This document shows, one piece after another, positions 16,532 to 27,408 of a stretch of DNA of 64,000 nt (position 1 is the first letter of the stretch; each line of letters starts with the position of its first letter). The notes below the pieces were generated by a model that saw only the letters and a list, made by a program, of their open reading frames with translations, had not been told where the DNA came from and searched no databases. Both the position numbers and the translations under genes were made by a program. The stretch comes from Thalassospira profundimaris (GTDB lineage: Bacteria; Pseudomonadota; Alphaproteobacteria; Rhodospirillales; Thalassospiraceae). The stretch covers positions 310,001 to 374,000 of the forward strand of contig NZ_JPWI01000001.1 of assembly GCF_003326795.1 (NCBI RefSeq), given 5' to 3'.

Positions 16532-17941
16532 TTGGGCTTTCGCCAATTGATCCTTACAGCTTTGGCCATTGCCTTTCCGGCTGGCGTTGTCTTTGTCGTC
16601 CTTGCGGCGATGGAGCTGCTTGGCTGGGGCACGGCGATTGTCTCGGCAACGCTATCCTGGATCGGGATTACGGCGATGTTGCGCATATATTTCGGCGATC
16701 TGCGCCGGGTTGCGCGCTATGCCACCGATCTGCGTGACCGGTTCAAGGGCACCCCGCCACAACATATTACATTTGCCGCCGCGTCCGAGCTGTCATCACT
16801 TTATACCCAGATTGCCGGTGCCTTCCGTGATCGTATTGCCCTTCTTGAAGCGCAAACCAGTACGGACGCCGAAATCCTTGATCACCTGCCAAACCCGGTG
16901 GTGATGGTCAACCGGCATCGGGTGGTGACCGGCTTTAACCAGGCGGCGAAGGGATTGTTTCACAATCTTGAGACCGGTCGAGACCTGACACGTTTTATTC
17001 GCGATCCGATCCTGCTTGATTCATTTGATGACGTCGCCAATGAACGCGAAATCATGAAACATGCGGAATTTGTTTTGGCCAGTGACGCGCATCGTCATTA
17101 TGACGTGCTGACAGCGCGCCTGCCTGCCGCCACCGGGGATCGCAACTTTGTGCTCAGTTTCTCGGACCTGACCGAGCTTCGCAAACTTGAACAGATGCGT
17201 GCCGATTTCGCGACCGACGCCGGGCATGAGCTGCGCACGCCGCTTTCGGTTCTTCTGGGCTTTATCGAAACCCTTGAAGGCCCGGCCAAGGATGACCCCG
17301 ACGCGCTCAACCAGTTCCTGCCGGTCATGCGCGATCAGGCCCAGCGGATGCAACATCTGATCGAAGATTTGCTTTCCCTTGCCCGGATCGAGCTGAATGA
17401 ACATACCCCGCCATCAAGCGATTGCGATGTGGGCAAAGTCATCAGCAAGGTTGCCGAAAGCCTTGCCATGAAGGCACAGACCAAGGGCATGAATATCCGC
17501 GTGACCCAGGAACTCGAAAATACCGAGATGATCGGCGAGGAAAAGGAACTGACCCAGGTCTTTGTCAATCTGGTGGAAAACGCCATCAAATATGGCCATT
17601 CCAATACCGATGTCGAAGTCACGATCAGCCTTGTCAAAAACCCGCCCGGTGCATTGGCGCGTTTCCGCCATGACCGCATCATGGCTGTTGCCATCCGCGA
17701 TCATTCCGACGGCATTGCGCGCGAACATCTGCCACGCCTGACCGAACGGTTTTACCGGGTTGATACCGCACGATCGCGCGCAGTTGGCGGTACGGGCCTT
17801 GGTCTGGCCATCGTCAAACACCTTGTCCAGCGCCATCGCGGCACCATGCAGATCGAAAGCGAACAGGGTGTCGGTTCGGTCTTTACGGTCTATCTGCCGG
17901 CCAAAACCGGCGACAATGTCCGGAAACTGCATTCCGCCTGA
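16532..17941 (+). CDS. phoR: PhoR-type sensor histidine kinase, TTG start
   Basis: 469-residue membrane kinase. The TTG start at 16532 is supported by AGGAG six bases upstream and by the immediate hydrophobic hairpin (two TM segments, residues about 5-27 and 33-50) with almost no periplasmic loop, as in PhoR. A PAS-like region (about 110-215), HisKA dimerisation domain with the phosphoacceptor H232 in GHELRTPLSV, and the HATPase domain (NLVENAIKYG, GGTGLGLAIVKHL) follow. The G1 box reads DHSDGI rather than the common DxGxGI form. No response regulator is adjacent. The Pho box upstream supports phosphate sensing; identity is otherwise by architecture. Confidence 0.8.
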   Translation: MGFRQLILTALAIAFPAGVVFVVLAAMELLGWGTAIVSATLSWIGITAMLRIYFGDLRRVARYATDLRDRFKGTPPQHITFAAASELSSLYTQIAGAFRDRIALLEAQTSTDAEILDHLPNPVVMVNRHRVVTGFNQAAKGLFHNLETGRDLTRFIRDPILLDSFDDVANEREIMKHAEFVLASDAHRHYDVLTARLPAATGDRNFVLSFSDLTELRKLEQMRADFATDAGHELRTPLSVLLGFIETLEGPAKDDPDALNQFLPVMRDQAQRMQHLIEDLLSLARIELNEHTPPSSDCDVGKVISKVAESLAMKAQTKGMNIRVTQELENTEMIGEEKELTQVFVNLVENAIKYGHSNTDVEVTISLVKNPPGALARFRHDRIMAVAIRDHSDGIAREHLPRLTERFYRVDTARSRAVGGTGLGLAIVKHLVQRHRGTMQIESEQGVGSVFTVYLPAKTGDNVRKLHSA

Positions 17942-17964
17942 TCCCGGTCAACAGGACCAAACAA

Positions 17965-17993
17965 AAAGGCCAGCAACATCGTGCTGGCCTTTT
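17965..17993. terminator. Bidirectional terminator between phoR-like gene and hslU
   Basis: AAAGGCCAGCA and TGCTGGCCTTTT form a long stem with A and T runs on both sides, between two convergent genes. It should stop transcription from both. Confidence 0.9.
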
Positions 17994-18021
17994 GCGTATC
18001 TGGATCAATCGAACGTTTCGA

Positions 18022-19332
18022 TTACAGAATAAATTTCGAAAGATCGGTGTCCTTTGACAGGTCTTCGACCTGTTCGCGGACATAATTGGCATCGACCTTG
18101 AAGGTTTCGCCCGCCCGGTCGGTCGCGGTAAAGCTGATATCATCGAGCAGCTTTTCCAGAACCGTATGCAGGCGGCGTGCGCCGATATTTTCGACCGATT
18201 CATTCACATTGGCCGAAATCCGGGCAATTTCATCAATCGCGTCATCGGTGAAATCGAGTGTGACTTCCTCGGTCTTCATCAGGGCAACATATTGCTTGAT
18301 CAGCGATGCTTCGGGCTCCATCAGGATGCGACGGAAGTCGCCTTCGGTCAGTGCCTTGAGCTCAACCCGGATCGGCAGACGGCCCTGCAATTCCGGCAGA
18401 AGATCCGACGGCTTTGCCAGATGGAATGCCCCCGAACAGATGAACAGGATATGGTCGGTCTTGACCGTACCATGCTTGGTCGAAACATTCGTGCCTTCGA
18501 TCAGCGGCAACAGGTCACGCTGCACACCTTCACGCGATACATCGCCACCGCGTTCGGAACGCGCGGTGATCTTGTCGATCTCGTCAAGGAAGACGATGCC
18601 GTTCTGTTCGACATTTTCAATCGCCTCGGCGGTGACCTTGTCCATATCCAGAAGCTTGTCGCCTTCCTCGTCGATCAGGCGGTCAAAGGCTTCTTCGACG
18701 GTCATGCGTTTGGGCTTGGTATTGCCGCCAAACGCCTTGCCGAACATATCGTTGAGGTTCAGCATCCCCATCTGGGCACCGGGCATGCCCGGAATATCGA
18801 TGGTCGGCATCGAGGCCGAGCTGCTTTCCTGAACATGGATTTCGATTTCTTTTTGCTGAAGTTCGCCTTCGCGCAGCATCTTGCGGAATTTCTGGCGGGT
18901 ATCAGGCGATGCATTTTCGCCGACCAGCCCGTCCAGAATGCGTTCCTCGGCCTGCATTTCGGCCTTGGCCCGGACTTTCTTGCGCATGCTTTCGCGGGTC
19001 AGATCGATGGAAACTTCAACCAGATCACGCACAATCTGTTCAACATCACGCCCGACATAGCCGACTTCGGTAAATTTGGTCGCCTCGATCTTGATAAAGG
19101 GCGCATCGGCAAGCTTCGCCAGACGGCGCGCAATTTCGGTTTTACCGACACCGGTCGGACCGATCATCAGGATGTTTTTGGGCAGAACTTCATTGCGCAT
19201 GGTGTCGTCAAGCTGCTGACGGCGCCACCGGTTACGCAGGGCAATGGCCACTGCACGCTTGGCGTCCTTCTGACCGATAATATGTCGATCAAGTTCGGAG
19301 ACAATCTCGCGCGGGCTGAAATGTTGGGTCAT
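18022..19332 (-). CDS. hslU: ATP-dependent protease ATPase subunit HslU
   Basis: AAA+ unfoldase, 436 residues, which forms hexamers capping the HslV protease and feeds it unfolded proteins. Walker A GPTGVGKT (58-65), Walker [11 protein letters not shown], the pore loop motif GYVGRDVE, sensor region [18 protein letters not shown] and the C-terminal SKFIL that inserts into HslV are all present. The central I-domain (about residues 110-240) has the normal length. Downstream of hslV with a 60-base gap; together they form the usual hslVU unit. Confidence 0.98.
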   Translation of the reverse strand: MTQHFSPREIVSELDRHIIGQKDAKRAVAIALRNRWRRQQLDDTMRNEVLPKNILMIGPTGVGKTEIARRLAKLADAPFIKIEATKFTEVGYVGRDVEQIVRDLVEVSIDLTRESMRKKVRAKAEMQAEERILDGLVGENASPDTRQKFRKMLREGELQQKEIEIHVQESSSASMPTIDIPGMPGAQMGMLNLNDMFGKAFGGNTKPKRMTVEEAFDRLIDEEGDKLLDMDKVTAEAIENVEQNGIVFLDEIDKITARSERGGDVSREGVQRDLLPLIEGTNVSTKHGTVKTDHILFICSGAFHLAKPSDLLPELQGRLPIRVELKALTEGDFRRILMEPEASLIKQYVALMKTEEVTLDFTDDAIDEIARISANVNESVENIGARRLHTVLEKLLDDISFTATDRAGETFKVDANYVREQVEDLSKDTDLSKFIL

Positions 19333-19392
19333 GATTTATTCCGTATCTTATTGCGACGAATGCCGTGACAGGGCCCGGATTGCTCCAGCGCC

Positions 19393-19953
19393 TTACTTCG
19401 CATCCTCGATTTCAATCTTTTCAAGCAGGACATTGCCGTTGGTATAGACGCAAATCTCGCCGGCAATTGCCATTGCCTTGCGGGCGATTTCCTCGGCACT
19501 CATGTCCATATCAATCAGGGCACGGGCCGCCGAAAGCGCATAATTCCCGCCCGAACCGATGGCAATAATGCCGTCTTCGGGTTCAAGAACGTCACCCTGA
19601 CCGGTCAGAACCAGCGAAACATCCTTGTCGGCTACCGCCATCATGGCTTCAAGCTTGCGCAGGTAACGATCGGTGCGCCAATCCTTGGCAAGTTCGACAC
19701 AGGCACGCATGGTCTGGCCCGGATGACGATCAAGTTTTGCTTCAAGCCGTTCAAGCAAGGTAAAGGCATCTGCGGTCGCCCCGGCAAAACCAACCATGAT
19801 TTCACCTTTCTGACCAATGCGGCGCACCTTGCGGGCATTGCCCTTGATCACGGTCGGGCCAAGAGAGACCTGACCATCACCGGCCACCACGACTTCATTG
19901 CCCTTGCGCACCGACAGAATTGTCGTGCCATGCCAGCTTTGTTGTTCGCTCAT
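19393..19953 (-). CDS. hslV: ATP-dependent protease peptidase subunit HslV
   Basis: Threonine peptidase of the HslVU (ClpQY) complex, 186 residues, proteasome beta-subunit fold. A short propeptide ends at G9; the catalytic threonine would be T10 in [10 protein letters not shown]. Other markers: [12 protein letters not shown], the conserved [17 protein letters not shown], and [14 protein letters not shown]. First gene of the pair, with a candidate promoter 37 to 65 bases upstream. A lone CIRCE-like half site was seen there but no full repeat. Confidence 0.98.
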   Translation of the reverse strand: MSEQQSWHGTTILSVRKGNEVVVAGDGQVSLGPTVIKGNARKVRRIGQKGEIMVGFAGATADAFTLLERLEAKLDRHPGQTMRACVELAKDWRTDRYLRKLEAMMAVADKDVSLVLTGQGDVLEPEDGIIAIGSGGNYALSAARALIDMDMSAEEIARKAMAIAGEICVYTNGNVLLEKIEIEDAK

Positions 19954-19989
19954 GAATTATCCTTGAATCTCGTCGATTGCTTCGCCCAA

Positions 19990-20018
19990 GAGTTAGCACG
20001 GCAGACGCCCCGGTCAAG
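19990..20018 (-). promoter_or_regulatory. Candidate promoter of hslVU
   Basis: Read on the minus strand, CTTGAC (20013-20018) and TAACTC (19990-19995) are spaced by 17 bases. The CTTGAC box is characteristic of alphaproteobacterial sigma-70 and heat-shock promoters; the -10 box is imperfect, so the sigma factor is left open. Confidence 0.5.
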
Positions 20019-20171
20019 GGCAGAAGCCACCCGTTGCCCCCAAGATCACCTTTGCTGTGACCCAAACACAGTTTCAACGCCCAGAGGCATAAAAAATTCA
20101 AAGCACACAGCCACGACATGCTTTACCCTTGACCATCAGAAAAGAATTTCAAGAAAACAGGACCCGAAACC

Positions 20172-21902
20172 ATGAGCAGCACCGATCTTTCGCAAACCCA
20201 TCTTGGCAAATGCATCCTTGCCGGTCAGGGCAGGGTCAAGGCCGATCTGGTCCTGCGCAATATCGGGCTTCTTGATGTGATCACCGGCAAGGTCACCCAA
20301 ACCGATATCGCCATTGTCGGTGACCGGATTGTCGGCACCCATGACAGCTATGCTGGTGAAACCGAAATTGATTGCACCGGAAAATTTGCGGTTCCGGGCT
20401 TTATCGACACGCACCTTCATATTGAAAGCTCGCTTGTCACCCCGCTTGAATTTGATCGCTGCGTCTTGCCGCATGGTGTGACGACGGTCCTGTGTGACCC
20501 CCATGAAATCGCCAATGTGCTTGGTGCGGAAGGGATCCGCTATTTCCTTGATTGCGCCGAACAGACCATCATGGATGTGCGGGTCAATCTGTCATCCTGC
20601 GTACCGGCAACGGCGTTTGAAACCGCTGGTGCGCGTCTTGAGATCGAAGACCTGTTGCCGTTCCGATCCCATGAAAAGGTCGTTGGTCTTGCCGAAATGA
20701 TGAACTATCCCGGCGCTCTGAACCTTGATCCGGGCATCATGGCCAAGCTTGAAGCCTTTCAGGATGGTCATATTGATGGCCACGCGCCGCTGGTGCGCGG
20801 CCGCGATCTTAATGGCTATATGGCCGCTGGCATTCGCACCGACCATGAAGCCACATCCGCCGATGAAGCCCGCGAAAAACTGGCCAAGGGCATGGCGATC
20901 CTGATCCGCGAAGGATCGGTTTCCAAAGATCTTGAAGCCCTGGCTGAAATTCTTGATGAAAACAGTTCAAGCTTTGTGGCGCTGTGTACCGATGATCGCA
21001 ATCCGCTTGATATCGGTGAAGAAGGCCATCTTGATAGCCTTGTGCGCCGCCTGATCGGTCATCTTAAGGCGCGCAATTGCCCGATCCATCATGCCTATCG
21101 GGCGGCTTCGCATTCGGCTGCCCGCATTTTTGGCCTGCGCGATCGCGGTTTGATCGGACCGGGCTGGCGGGCCGATATTGCCATTCTTGATGACCTTGAA
21201 ACCTGCGATGTCAGCGACGTCATCGCCGGGGGTCGCCTTGTGACCGATGATCTGTTTGCAACCCGCACACCCATCGCACCGGTCGGCCTGACCTCGATGA
21301 AGGCAACGCCCGTGACAGCCGCAGCCTTTGCCTGCGATCCCAAGCCCGGTCAGAACCAGACACCGGTGATCAAGGTCAAGCCGGGTCTTATCCTGACCTT
21401 CCGTGACGAGGCAACGCTTGAGATCGGCGATAACGGGCTTGAGCCCGATCTGGCCAATGACGTGATCAAGGTCGCGGTGGTCGAACGCCATGGCATCAAT
21501 GGCAATATCGGGCGCAGCTTTGTGCGGGGCTTTGGCCTGAAACGCGGGGCAATTGCGTCCTCGGTCGGCCATGACAGCCACAACATCACCGTGGTCGGAG
21601 CCAGTGATGCCGATATGGCCGCGGCCGTTAACCGCCTGATTGAAATGGGCGGTGGCTTTGCGGTTGCCAACGAAGGCAAGGTTACCGCCGAACTGCCATT
21701 GCCCGTCGCCGGACTGATGAGCACGGAGCCGTTCGAAGTGGTCGAAAAGGACCTGATCACGTTGCGCAAGGCTGCCAAGGATCTTGGATGTGTCTTGCCC
21801 GAACCGTTCCTTCAGGTTGCCTTCCTTGCCCTTCCGGTTATTCCGCATCTTAAAATGACGGATCGTGGCCTGTTTGACGTTGATAAATTCGACTTTGTTT
21901 AG
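20172..21902 (+). CDS. ade: Adenine deaminase (amidohydrolase family)
   Basis: 576-residue metal-dependent amidohydrolase converting adenine to hypoxanthine in purine salvage. The metal-binding DTHLHIESS (H81, H83, E85) follows a small beta-sandwich segment; other matches include [20 protein letters not shown], the second metal-ligand area [22 protein letters not shown], and [12 protein letters not shown] in the C-terminal domain. Length and these motifs are those of the bacterial Ade family rather than of the adenosine-deaminase-like adenine deaminases. Single gene between divergent hslVU and the cyclase gene; no riboswitch seen upstream. Confidence 0.96.
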   Translation: MSSTDLSQTHLGKCILAGQGRVKADLVLRNIGLLDVITGKVTQTDIAIVGDRIVGTHDSYAGETEIDCTGKFAVPGFIDTHLHIESSLVTPLEFDRCVLPHGVTTVLCDPHEIANVLGAEGIRYFLDCAEQTIMDVRVNLSSCVPATAFETAGARLEIEDLLPFRSHEKVVGLAEMMNYPGALNLDPGIMAKLEAFQDGHIDGHAPLVRGRDLNGYMAAGIRTDHEATSADEAREKLAKGMAILIREGSVSKDLEALAEILDENSSSFVALCTDDRNPLDIGEEGHLDSLVRRLIGHLKARNCPIHHAYRAASHSAARIFGLRDRGLIGPGWRADIAILDDLETCDVSDVIAGGRLVTDDLFATRTPIAPVGLTSMKATPVTAAAFACDPKPGQNQTPVIKVKPGLILTFRDEATLEIGDNGLEPDLANDVIKVAVVERHGINGNIGRSFVRGFGLKRGAIASSVGHDSHNITVVGASDADMAAAVNRLIEMGGGFAVANEGKVTAELPLPVAGLMSTEPFEVVEKDLITLRKAAKDLGCVLPEPFLQVAFLALPVIPHLKMTDRGLFDVDKFDFV

Positions 21903-22047
21903 AATGCGTCAAAACAACCCTTGATATATTTTTATGCCACATGATCAACCTGATATTGTTTTCGGCCCGATGTGATCTAATCTGTTGATATAGCTGCATG
22001 ACATAGGCGGCCTTAGTCAGGGTCGCATAACAAGGGCAGAATATCAG

Positions 22048-24183
22048 GTGAAAATCAGGCTTCAGATCGGTGTTACCGCAGCCTTCACAACCATTGCGGT
22101 CCTGATGTTGGGAATAACCGTTGCATTTCTGTATGAAAGCAACCGTACCCTTGCACTTCAGACAGCCCATAATCAGATGGAGACCGCGCGAAAAATCACG
22201 GTCGAAAGTCTGGTCAATGTCATCACACCGGTCAGGAAAATCGTTGCCACCACCGCCGATCTGGTCAATGCGTTCCCGGATGCCATTTCCCAACCGCGCG
22301 GTGGTGAAATCATGGCCAGCCAGATCAATGGCCATTCCCAGATTTATGGTCTGTTTTTCGGGTTTCAGAATGATGGACGGTTTTTTCAGGTTGTTCAAAT
22401 CCCCGAAGGCCTGAAAACCTTTGGTCCGCATGACAGTGTCATTCCCGATAAAAGCAAGATTGTCTATCGGTCGGTTGATTATGACTATTCGGGCGGCATG
22501 CTTGATACTTTTCTGTATCAGTCAAGCTGGGGAAAGGTCACGGGCCAGGAACAAAGCGCTGTCACCTATGATCCGCGCAACCGGGCCTGGTATAAGGGGG
22601 CACAGGGTAATGATGATGTCTTTATCAGCCCGTTCTACACCTTCAACAGCACCGGCAAACCCGGTGTGACCTTTGCCAAGCGCGTGCTTAACCCTGACGG
22701 CAGTCTGATGGGTGTTGTCGGCGCGGACCTGACTTTGGAAAAGGTCACTGAAATTCTTAGCAATATCCGCATCGGCGCAGAAGGCCGGGTGTTTCTGCTT
22801 GGTTTTCAAAATCGGGTCATCGCCTATGCCGGTCCGCAGGGCATCGACGGAAATTCATCCTTTTTCACGGTCGGCAACCAGAAAGCCAGTGACCCGATTG
22901 TCACCAACGCCATCTTGAAATGGAGCCAGAAGCCCGAAGTCTTCTTTGAGTTTGTCGACGAAAAAGATGGGAAAAAATACCTTGCCTCGGCGGCAATCGT
23001 GCCGGGACTCTTCGGCATGGCGCCGGTTCTGGGCCTTATCGTTCCCGAAGACGAATTTATCGGCGCGATCAAGGCAACCACCAAATATGTGCTGAAAATT
23101 TCCGGGGCGATCTTTATTTTCACCATCATCCTGATTGCGGTTATCTCCCGGATGATGAGCCGCCAGCTCAATATCGTGGCTGCCGAGGCCGAAAAAATCG
23201 GCCGGTTTGATCTTGGCGGCGATTTCAGGATGACATCGCATATCTATGAGGTCAGCGCACTGTCATCGGCGATTGCCAATATGAAGGTCAGCCTCAAAAG
23301 TTTTGGGGCCTATGTGCCGACCGATCTGGTCAAATCCATAGTTTCCAACGGCAATCCGGTCGAAATCGGCGGCGAGGCCCGTGATCTTTCGATCATGTTC
23401 ACCGATATCGAAGGCTTTACCGCCAAGACCGAAAACTATTCCCCGACCGAGCTTGCCCGGGAACTGTCGAACTATTTCGCCGCCATGGAGCACCAGATAA
23501 CGGCCAACGGCAATGGCACCATCGATAAATATATCGGTGATGCCATCATGGCGTTCTGGAATGCACCGTCGGATGATCCCGACCATGTTGATCATGCCTG
23601 CCGGGCGGCTCTTGCCTGTCGGTTGGCCGGGCGGCAGCTTAATTCCATCTCGCAGGAGTCTAAGCTGTTCCCGCTTTATACCCGCTTTGGCCTGCATACG
23701 GATCGGGTGGTTGTCGGCAATGTGGGATCGGAACATCGGCTGCAATATACCGCCCTTGGCGGGGCGGTTAATCTGGCATCGCGGATCGAGGGACTGAACA
23801 AGATGTATGGCACACGTATTCTGGCCAGTGACGCCATTGCCCGCCGCGCATCTGATAATTTCCTGTTGCGCTATGTGGATCTTGTGATGCCCGTTGGCAC
23901 GTCATCGCCACTTGCGATTTACGAGCTGATCGGGGACAAATCCGATACCAGCAACAGACTTTGTAACATTGCCGAACAGCAGATTGAGATCGCGGCATGG
24001 GATGCCTGTATGGCGCTTTACCTCGATCACAGATGGGCCGAAGCCCATGCTGCTTTCAGCGCCCACATTGCCGATGCCACAACCCCGAAACTGGTTGAAA
24101 TCTATATCGCGCGCTGCCGGGCTTTCACGACCAATCCGCCGCCAAAAGACTGGGATGGCATCAATCATCTATCAAGCAAATAA
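22048..24183 (+). CDS. Membrane adenylate/guanylate cyclase with Cache sensor
   Basis: 711-residue class III nucleotide cyclase. GTG start at 22048. TM1 (about residues 6-26), a large periplasmic double-Cache-type domain (about 35-340; note YDPRNRAWYKGA, a Cache hallmark), TM2 (about 350-370), a HAMP-like linker, then the catalytic domain from about residue 445. Metal-binding D453 lies in FTDIEGFT and the second aspartate in DKYIGDAIMAF; RLQYTALGGAVNLASRIE is the base-contact and transition-state region. A C-terminal tail of about 90 residues looks helical. It would make cAMP (or cGMP) in response to a small extracellular ligand. It stands alone between ade and hisB. Confidence 0.93.
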   Translation: MKIRLQIGVTAAFTTIAVLMLGITVAFLYESNRTLALQTAHNQMETARKITVESLVNVITPVRKIVATTADLVNAFPDAISQPRGGEIMASQINGHSQIYGLFFGFQNDGRFFQVVQIPEGLKTFGPHDSVIPDKSKIVYRSVDYDYSGGMLDTFLYQSSWGKVTGQEQSAVTYDPRNRAWYKGAQGNDDVFISPFYTFNSTGKPGVTFAKRVLNPDGSLMGVVGADLTLEKVTEILSNIRIGAEGRVFLLGFQNRVIAYAGPQGIDGNSSFFTVGNQKASDPIVTNAILKWSQKPEVFFEFVDEKDGKKYLASAAIVPGLFGMAPVLGLIVPEDEFIGAIKATTKYVLKISGAIFIFTIILIAVISRMMSRQLNIVAAEAEKIGRFDLGGDFRMTSHIYEVSALSSAIANMKVSLKSFGAYVPTDLVKSIVSNGNPVEIGGEARDLSIMFTDIEGFTAKTENYSPTELARELSNYFAAMEHQITANGNGTIDKYIGDAIMAFWNAPSDDPDHVDHACRAALACRLAGRQLNSISQESKLFPLYTRFGLHTDRVVVGNVGSEHRLQYTALGGAVNLASRIEGLNKMYGTRILASDAIARRASDNFLLRYVDLVMPVGTSSPLAIYELIGDKSDTSNRLCNIAEQQIEIAAWDACMALYLDHRWAEAHAAFSAHIADATTPKLVEIYIARCRAFTTNPPPKDWDGINHLSSK

Positions 24184-24339
24184 GCCCGATCAGGTTCCCC
24201 ATCACCGATTGAGGATCAAACCGGCAACCAATTCGGGATTTTGCGGCCATTACTTAGCCACTTAAACTGGCTTTTCCGTGGGTTTGTTGCTACATACGTC
24301 CCATCATATGCATCAATACCTGCAGGAAAGGAGCTTTGC

Positions 24340-24939
24340 ATGCGCAAGGCCCGCGTTGAGCGTAATACAAACGAAACCCAGATCATGGTTGAACTGAACC
24401 TTGACGGGACCGGCGTCTATGATGTCGAGACCGGGGTCGGTTTCCTTGATCACATGCTCGAACAGCTTTCGCGTCACAGCCTGATGGACCTTAAAGTCCG
24501 GGCCAAGGGCGACCTGCATATTGATTTCCATCACACCACCGAAGATAGCGGCATCGCAATCGGTCAGGCCTTTGCACAGGCACTGGGCGATAAAAAGGGC
24601 ATCACACGTTATGGCAGCTGCCTGCTTCCGATGGACGAGGCCCTGACCCGTGTGGCACTTGATATTTCAAGCCGCCCCTATCTGATCTGGAATGTCAATT
24701 TCACCCGCGACAAGCTGGGTGATATGGATACCGAATTGTTCCGCGAATGGTTCCAGGGCTTTGCCCAGGCAGCCGGCATTACGCTGCATGTCGAGAACCT
24801 GTATGGCGAGAACAATCACCATATCATCGAAAGTGCCTATAAGGCGCTTGCACGGTCCTTGCGCGATGCGATCGAAATCGATCCGCGCAAATCCGATGCC
24901 ATTCCGTCGACCAAGGGTGTTCTTGGCGGGTCGCTTTGA
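24340..24939 (+). CDS. hisB: Imidazoleglycerol-phosphate dehydratase
   Basis: Sixth step of histidine synthesis, 199 residues (monofunctional form). Start at ATG 24340 behind GGAAAGGAGC; the longer frame is unsupported. Di-manganese ligands lie in [26 protein letters not shown], and [13 protein letters not shown], with the repeat structure normal for the family. First gene of the his cluster in this window; the next gene begins 79 bases later. Confidence 0.97.
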   Translation: MRKARVERNTNETQIMVELNLDGTGVYDVETGVGFLDHMLEQLSRHSLMDLKVRAKGDLHIDFHHTTEDSGIAIGQAFAQALGDKKGITRYGSCLLPMDEALTRVALDISSRPYLIWNVNFTRDKLGDMDTELFREWFQGFAQAAGITLHVENLYGENNHHIIESAYKALARSLRDAIEIDPRKSDAIPSTKGVLGGSL

Positions 24940-25018
24940 TCTGATGTGATCTGATCGGTTCAAGATCGAACAATACCGGCAGTGTCCTGCACTGCCGGGA
25001 CCAGAAAATCGGTTTTCG

Positions 25019-25462
25019 ATGAAGGTTTACACAGTCCATACCCATCCCGGCGATGCCGACCCGATGGAAAATGCCATCCTGATCCGCGAAGGGTTCAATT
25101 TCTGGGCCTTTCTGCTGTCGGGTCTTTGGGCGTTGTATCATCGGCTGTGGCTGGGCTTCCTTGGTCTGGTCGCGGTGTCGTTTCTGTGCAGCTTTGCCGT
25201 CATGTTCTTTGATGGCGGGCCGGAAATGGATTTTGCCCTGGCCCTTGTGACCGGGATCGGCTTTGGCCTGATTGCCAATGATCTGCGTCGGCGCAAGCTT
25301 GCCGCGCAGGGCTGGAAAATGACCGATATTGTTGCCGGAAAGAACGAAAGCGATGCCGAGCATCGCTGTTTTGAACGTTTGAACACATCACGTCAGCGCG
25401 TCCCGCATATCGCGCAGACTGCTGTTTCCACCCCCTCAACCGGGAGCCCATCCTACCCATGA
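25019..25462 (+). CDS. DUF2628 small membrane protein in the his operon
   Basis: 147-residue protein with a soluble N-terminal part ([11 protein letters not shown]) and two or three hydrophobic helices ([19 protein letters not shown], then [17 protein letters not shown] and [15 protein letters not shown]), the DUF2628 pattern. The C-terminal 45 residues are hydrophilic. Its stop overlaps the hisH start by 4 bases (ATGA), so it is translated with the histidine genes. Function unknown; a link to histidine metabolism rests only on position. Confidence 0.85.
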   Translation: MKVYTVHTHPGDADPMENAILIREGFNFWAFLLSGLWALYHRLWLGFLGLVAVSFLCSFAVMFFDGGPEMDFALALVTGIGFGLIANDLRRRKLAAQGWKMTDIVAGKNESDAEHRCFERLNTSRQRVPHIAQTAVSTPSTGSPSYP

Positions 25463-26109
25463 GTGTTGCGATTATTGATTACGGTTCAGGCAATCTGCGC
25501 TCGGCTGCCAAGGCGTTCGAGCGTGCCGCCCGCGAAACCGGCTTTTCTGACGAGATCATTGTCACCGATGACCCGGAAAAGGTCCGCAACGCCAGCCATA
25601 TCGTCCTGCCGGGCGTCGGTGCCTATGCCGATTGCCGGGCGGGCCTTGATGCCGTCACGGGCATGGTTGATGTTTTGACCGAACAGGTGATTAAGGGCGG
25701 CAAACCGTTCTTTGGCATCTGTGTCGGCATGCAGCTGATGTCCTCGGTTGGCCGTGAGTTTGAAGATACCGCGGGCCTTGACTGGATTGCGGGCAAGGTT
25801 GTGGCGATTGAACCCAGCGACCCGGCTCTTAAAATCCCGCATATGGGCTGGAACGAACTGGTGCTTGATCCGGCGGGCAAGGCCCACCCGGTCCTGAAGG
25901 GTATTTCGGACGGGGATCATGCCTATTTCGTGCATAGCTATCACATGCATGTCGCCAATCCGGCCGAACGTCTGGCATCGGTATCCTATGGCGGCGACCT
26001 GACGGCGATGATCGGACGTGACAATATGATCGGCACCCAGTTCCACCCGGAGAAAAGCCAGAAAACGGGGCTTACCATCATTGGTAACTTCCTGGGATGG
26101 AAGCCATGA
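25459..26109 (+). CDS. hisH: Imidazole glycerol phosphate synthase, glutaminase subunit
   Basis: Class I glutamine amidotransferase, 216 residues, supplying ammonia to HisF. The catalytic cysteine is C88 in [10 protein letters not shown]; the His/Glu pair is in [10 protein letters not shown] near residues 195-200. The N terminus [15 protein letters not shown] is diagnostic. It overlaps the genes on both sides by 4 bases. Confidence 0.98.
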   Translation: MSVAIIDYGSGNLRSAAKAFERAARETGFSDEIIVTDDPEKVRNASHIVLPGVGAYADCRAGLDAVTGMVDVLTEQVIKGGKPFFGICVGMQLMSSVGREFEDTAGLDWIAGKVVAIEPSDPALKIPHMGWNELVLDPAGKAHPVLKGISDGDHAYFVHSYHMHVANPAERLASVSYGGDLTAMIGRDNMIGTQFHPEKSQKTGLTIIGNFLGWKP

Positions 26110-26660
26110 TCGCACCATCTGATACCATTCAGCCCGGTGTTGTTGCCGAACGCGTGACCGAACTTTCGGCAGGCGAGCTTTCCGACATTGTCGATGCCTG
26201 TACCCAGGCAATTGTCGAAGGGGGCGGCTTTGGCTGGCTCACGCCGCCAGATCGCCCGGATATGGAAAAATACTGGCGCGGTGTTTTGCTGATGCCCGGA
26301 CGGCATCTGTTTGTATCGCGCGTGGATGGCGTGATTTCCGGCGCGGCCCAGCTGATTGAAACCCCGGCCAACCTTGAAGCGCAACGTCATTCCGCCCAGA
26401 TTTCCGGCCATTTCGTTGCCCCGTGGGCGCGCGGGCGCGGCAATGGCAAGGCGATTGTGCGTTCGATTGAATATTTCGCCCGTGAAGCGGGCTATAGCGT
26501 ATTGAAACTGGACCTTCGCGAAACCCAGAAGGCCGCCATCGCGCTTTATAACGGGCTTGGTTATGTCCGTTGGGGCATCAATCCCTATTACGCGATGATC
26601 GACGGCAAGATGGTCGAAGGTTACTACTACACCAAGAAATTACAGGACCCTGAACAGTGA
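26106..26660 (+). CDS. GNAT N-acetyltransferase embedded between hisH and hisA
   Basis: 184 residues from the ATG at 26106, which overlaps the hisH stop (ATGA); its own stop overlaps the hisA GTG start (GTGA). The GNAT core is visible: [20 protein letters not shown] is the acetyl-CoA loop (motif A), and [28 protein letters not shown] is motif B. Substrate unknown. Double translational coupling inside the his operon suggests co-regulation with histidine synthesis, for example acting on a pathway intermediate or on a his enzyme (inference). Confidence 0.92.
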   Translation: MIAPSDTIQPGVVAERVTELSAGELSDIVDACTQAIVEGGGFGWLTPPDRPDMEKYWRGVLLMPGRHLFVSRVDGVISGAAQLIETPANLEAQRHSAQISGHFVAPWARGRGNGKAIVRSIEYFAREAGYSVLKLDLRETQKAAIALYNGLGYVRWGINPYYAMIDGKMVEGYYYTKKLQDPEQ

Positions 26661-27385
26661 ATCTTTATCCCGCAATTGATCTGAAAGACGGTGCATGTGT
26701 GCGCCTGTTGCGCGGCGACATGGACAAGGCAACCGTATTTAACGATGACCCCGGCGCACAGGCAGGCGAGTTCGTTCAGGCAGGCTGTCACTGGGTTCAT
26801 ATTGTTGATCTGAACGGGGCCTTTGCCGGTGAGCCGGTCAATGGTGCGGCAGTTGATTCGATCCTGGCCGCCGTTAATGGCAAGGCACAGACCCAGCTGG
26901 GTGGCGGCATCCGAACCATGGAAACCGTTGATTACTGGCTGGATAAAGGCATCACGCGCGTCATCCTAGGCACCGTCGCCCTTCGCAATCCCGATTTCGT
27001 CAAGGAAGCCTGTGCGAAATGGCCGGGCCGGGTTGCTGTGGGCATTGATGCCCGTGATGGCTATGTCGCGGTTGAAGGCTGGGCGGAAACGTCCGAAGTC
27101 ACCGCCCTTGAGCTGGCCAAAAAGTTCGAGGATTGCGGTGTTGCCGCCATCATCTTTACCGATATCGACCGCGATGGCGCGATGGGCGGCCCAAATATCG
27201 AAAGCACGGTCGCACTGGCCTCCGAAATTTCGACCCCAGTGATTGTATCGGGCGGGGTATCGTCACTTGATGATCTGATCGCAGTGAAAAAGCATACGAG
27301 TGCTGGCATTGACGGCGCGATTTCGGGCCGTGCGCTTTATGACGGGCGCATCGACCTTGCCCAAGCCATCGCAGCCCTTGCGTAA
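26657..27385 (+). CDS. hisA: ProFAR isomerase (HisA)
   Basis: Fourth step of histidine synthesis, a 242-residue (beta-alpha)8 barrel. GTG start overlapping the upstream stop. Catalytic D8 in YPAIDLKDG and the second aspartate in [12 protein letters not shown]; the phosphate loops LGGGIRT and VSGGVSS are intact. Confidence 0.97.
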   Translation: MNLYPAIDLKDGACVRLLRGDMDKATVFNDDPGAQAGEFVQAGCHWVHIVDLNGAFAGEPVNGAAVDSILAAVNGKAQTQLGGGIRTMETVDYWLDKGITRVILGTVALRNPDFVKEACAKWPGRVAVGIDARDGYVAVEGWAETSEVTALELAKKFEDCGVAAIIFTDIDRDGAMGGPNIESTVALASEISTPVIVSGGVSSLDDLIAVKKHTSAGIDGAISGRALYDGRIDLAQAIAALA

Positions 27386-27408
27386 CCGAGCCAAACAGGA
27401 AACCGACC

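Noticed and set aside
19990-20000. TTAGCAC resembling half of a CIRCE heat-shock element upstream of hslV
   Set aside because: CIRCE needs TTAGCACTC-N9-GAGTGCTAA; the second half is missing and the first half is imperfect.
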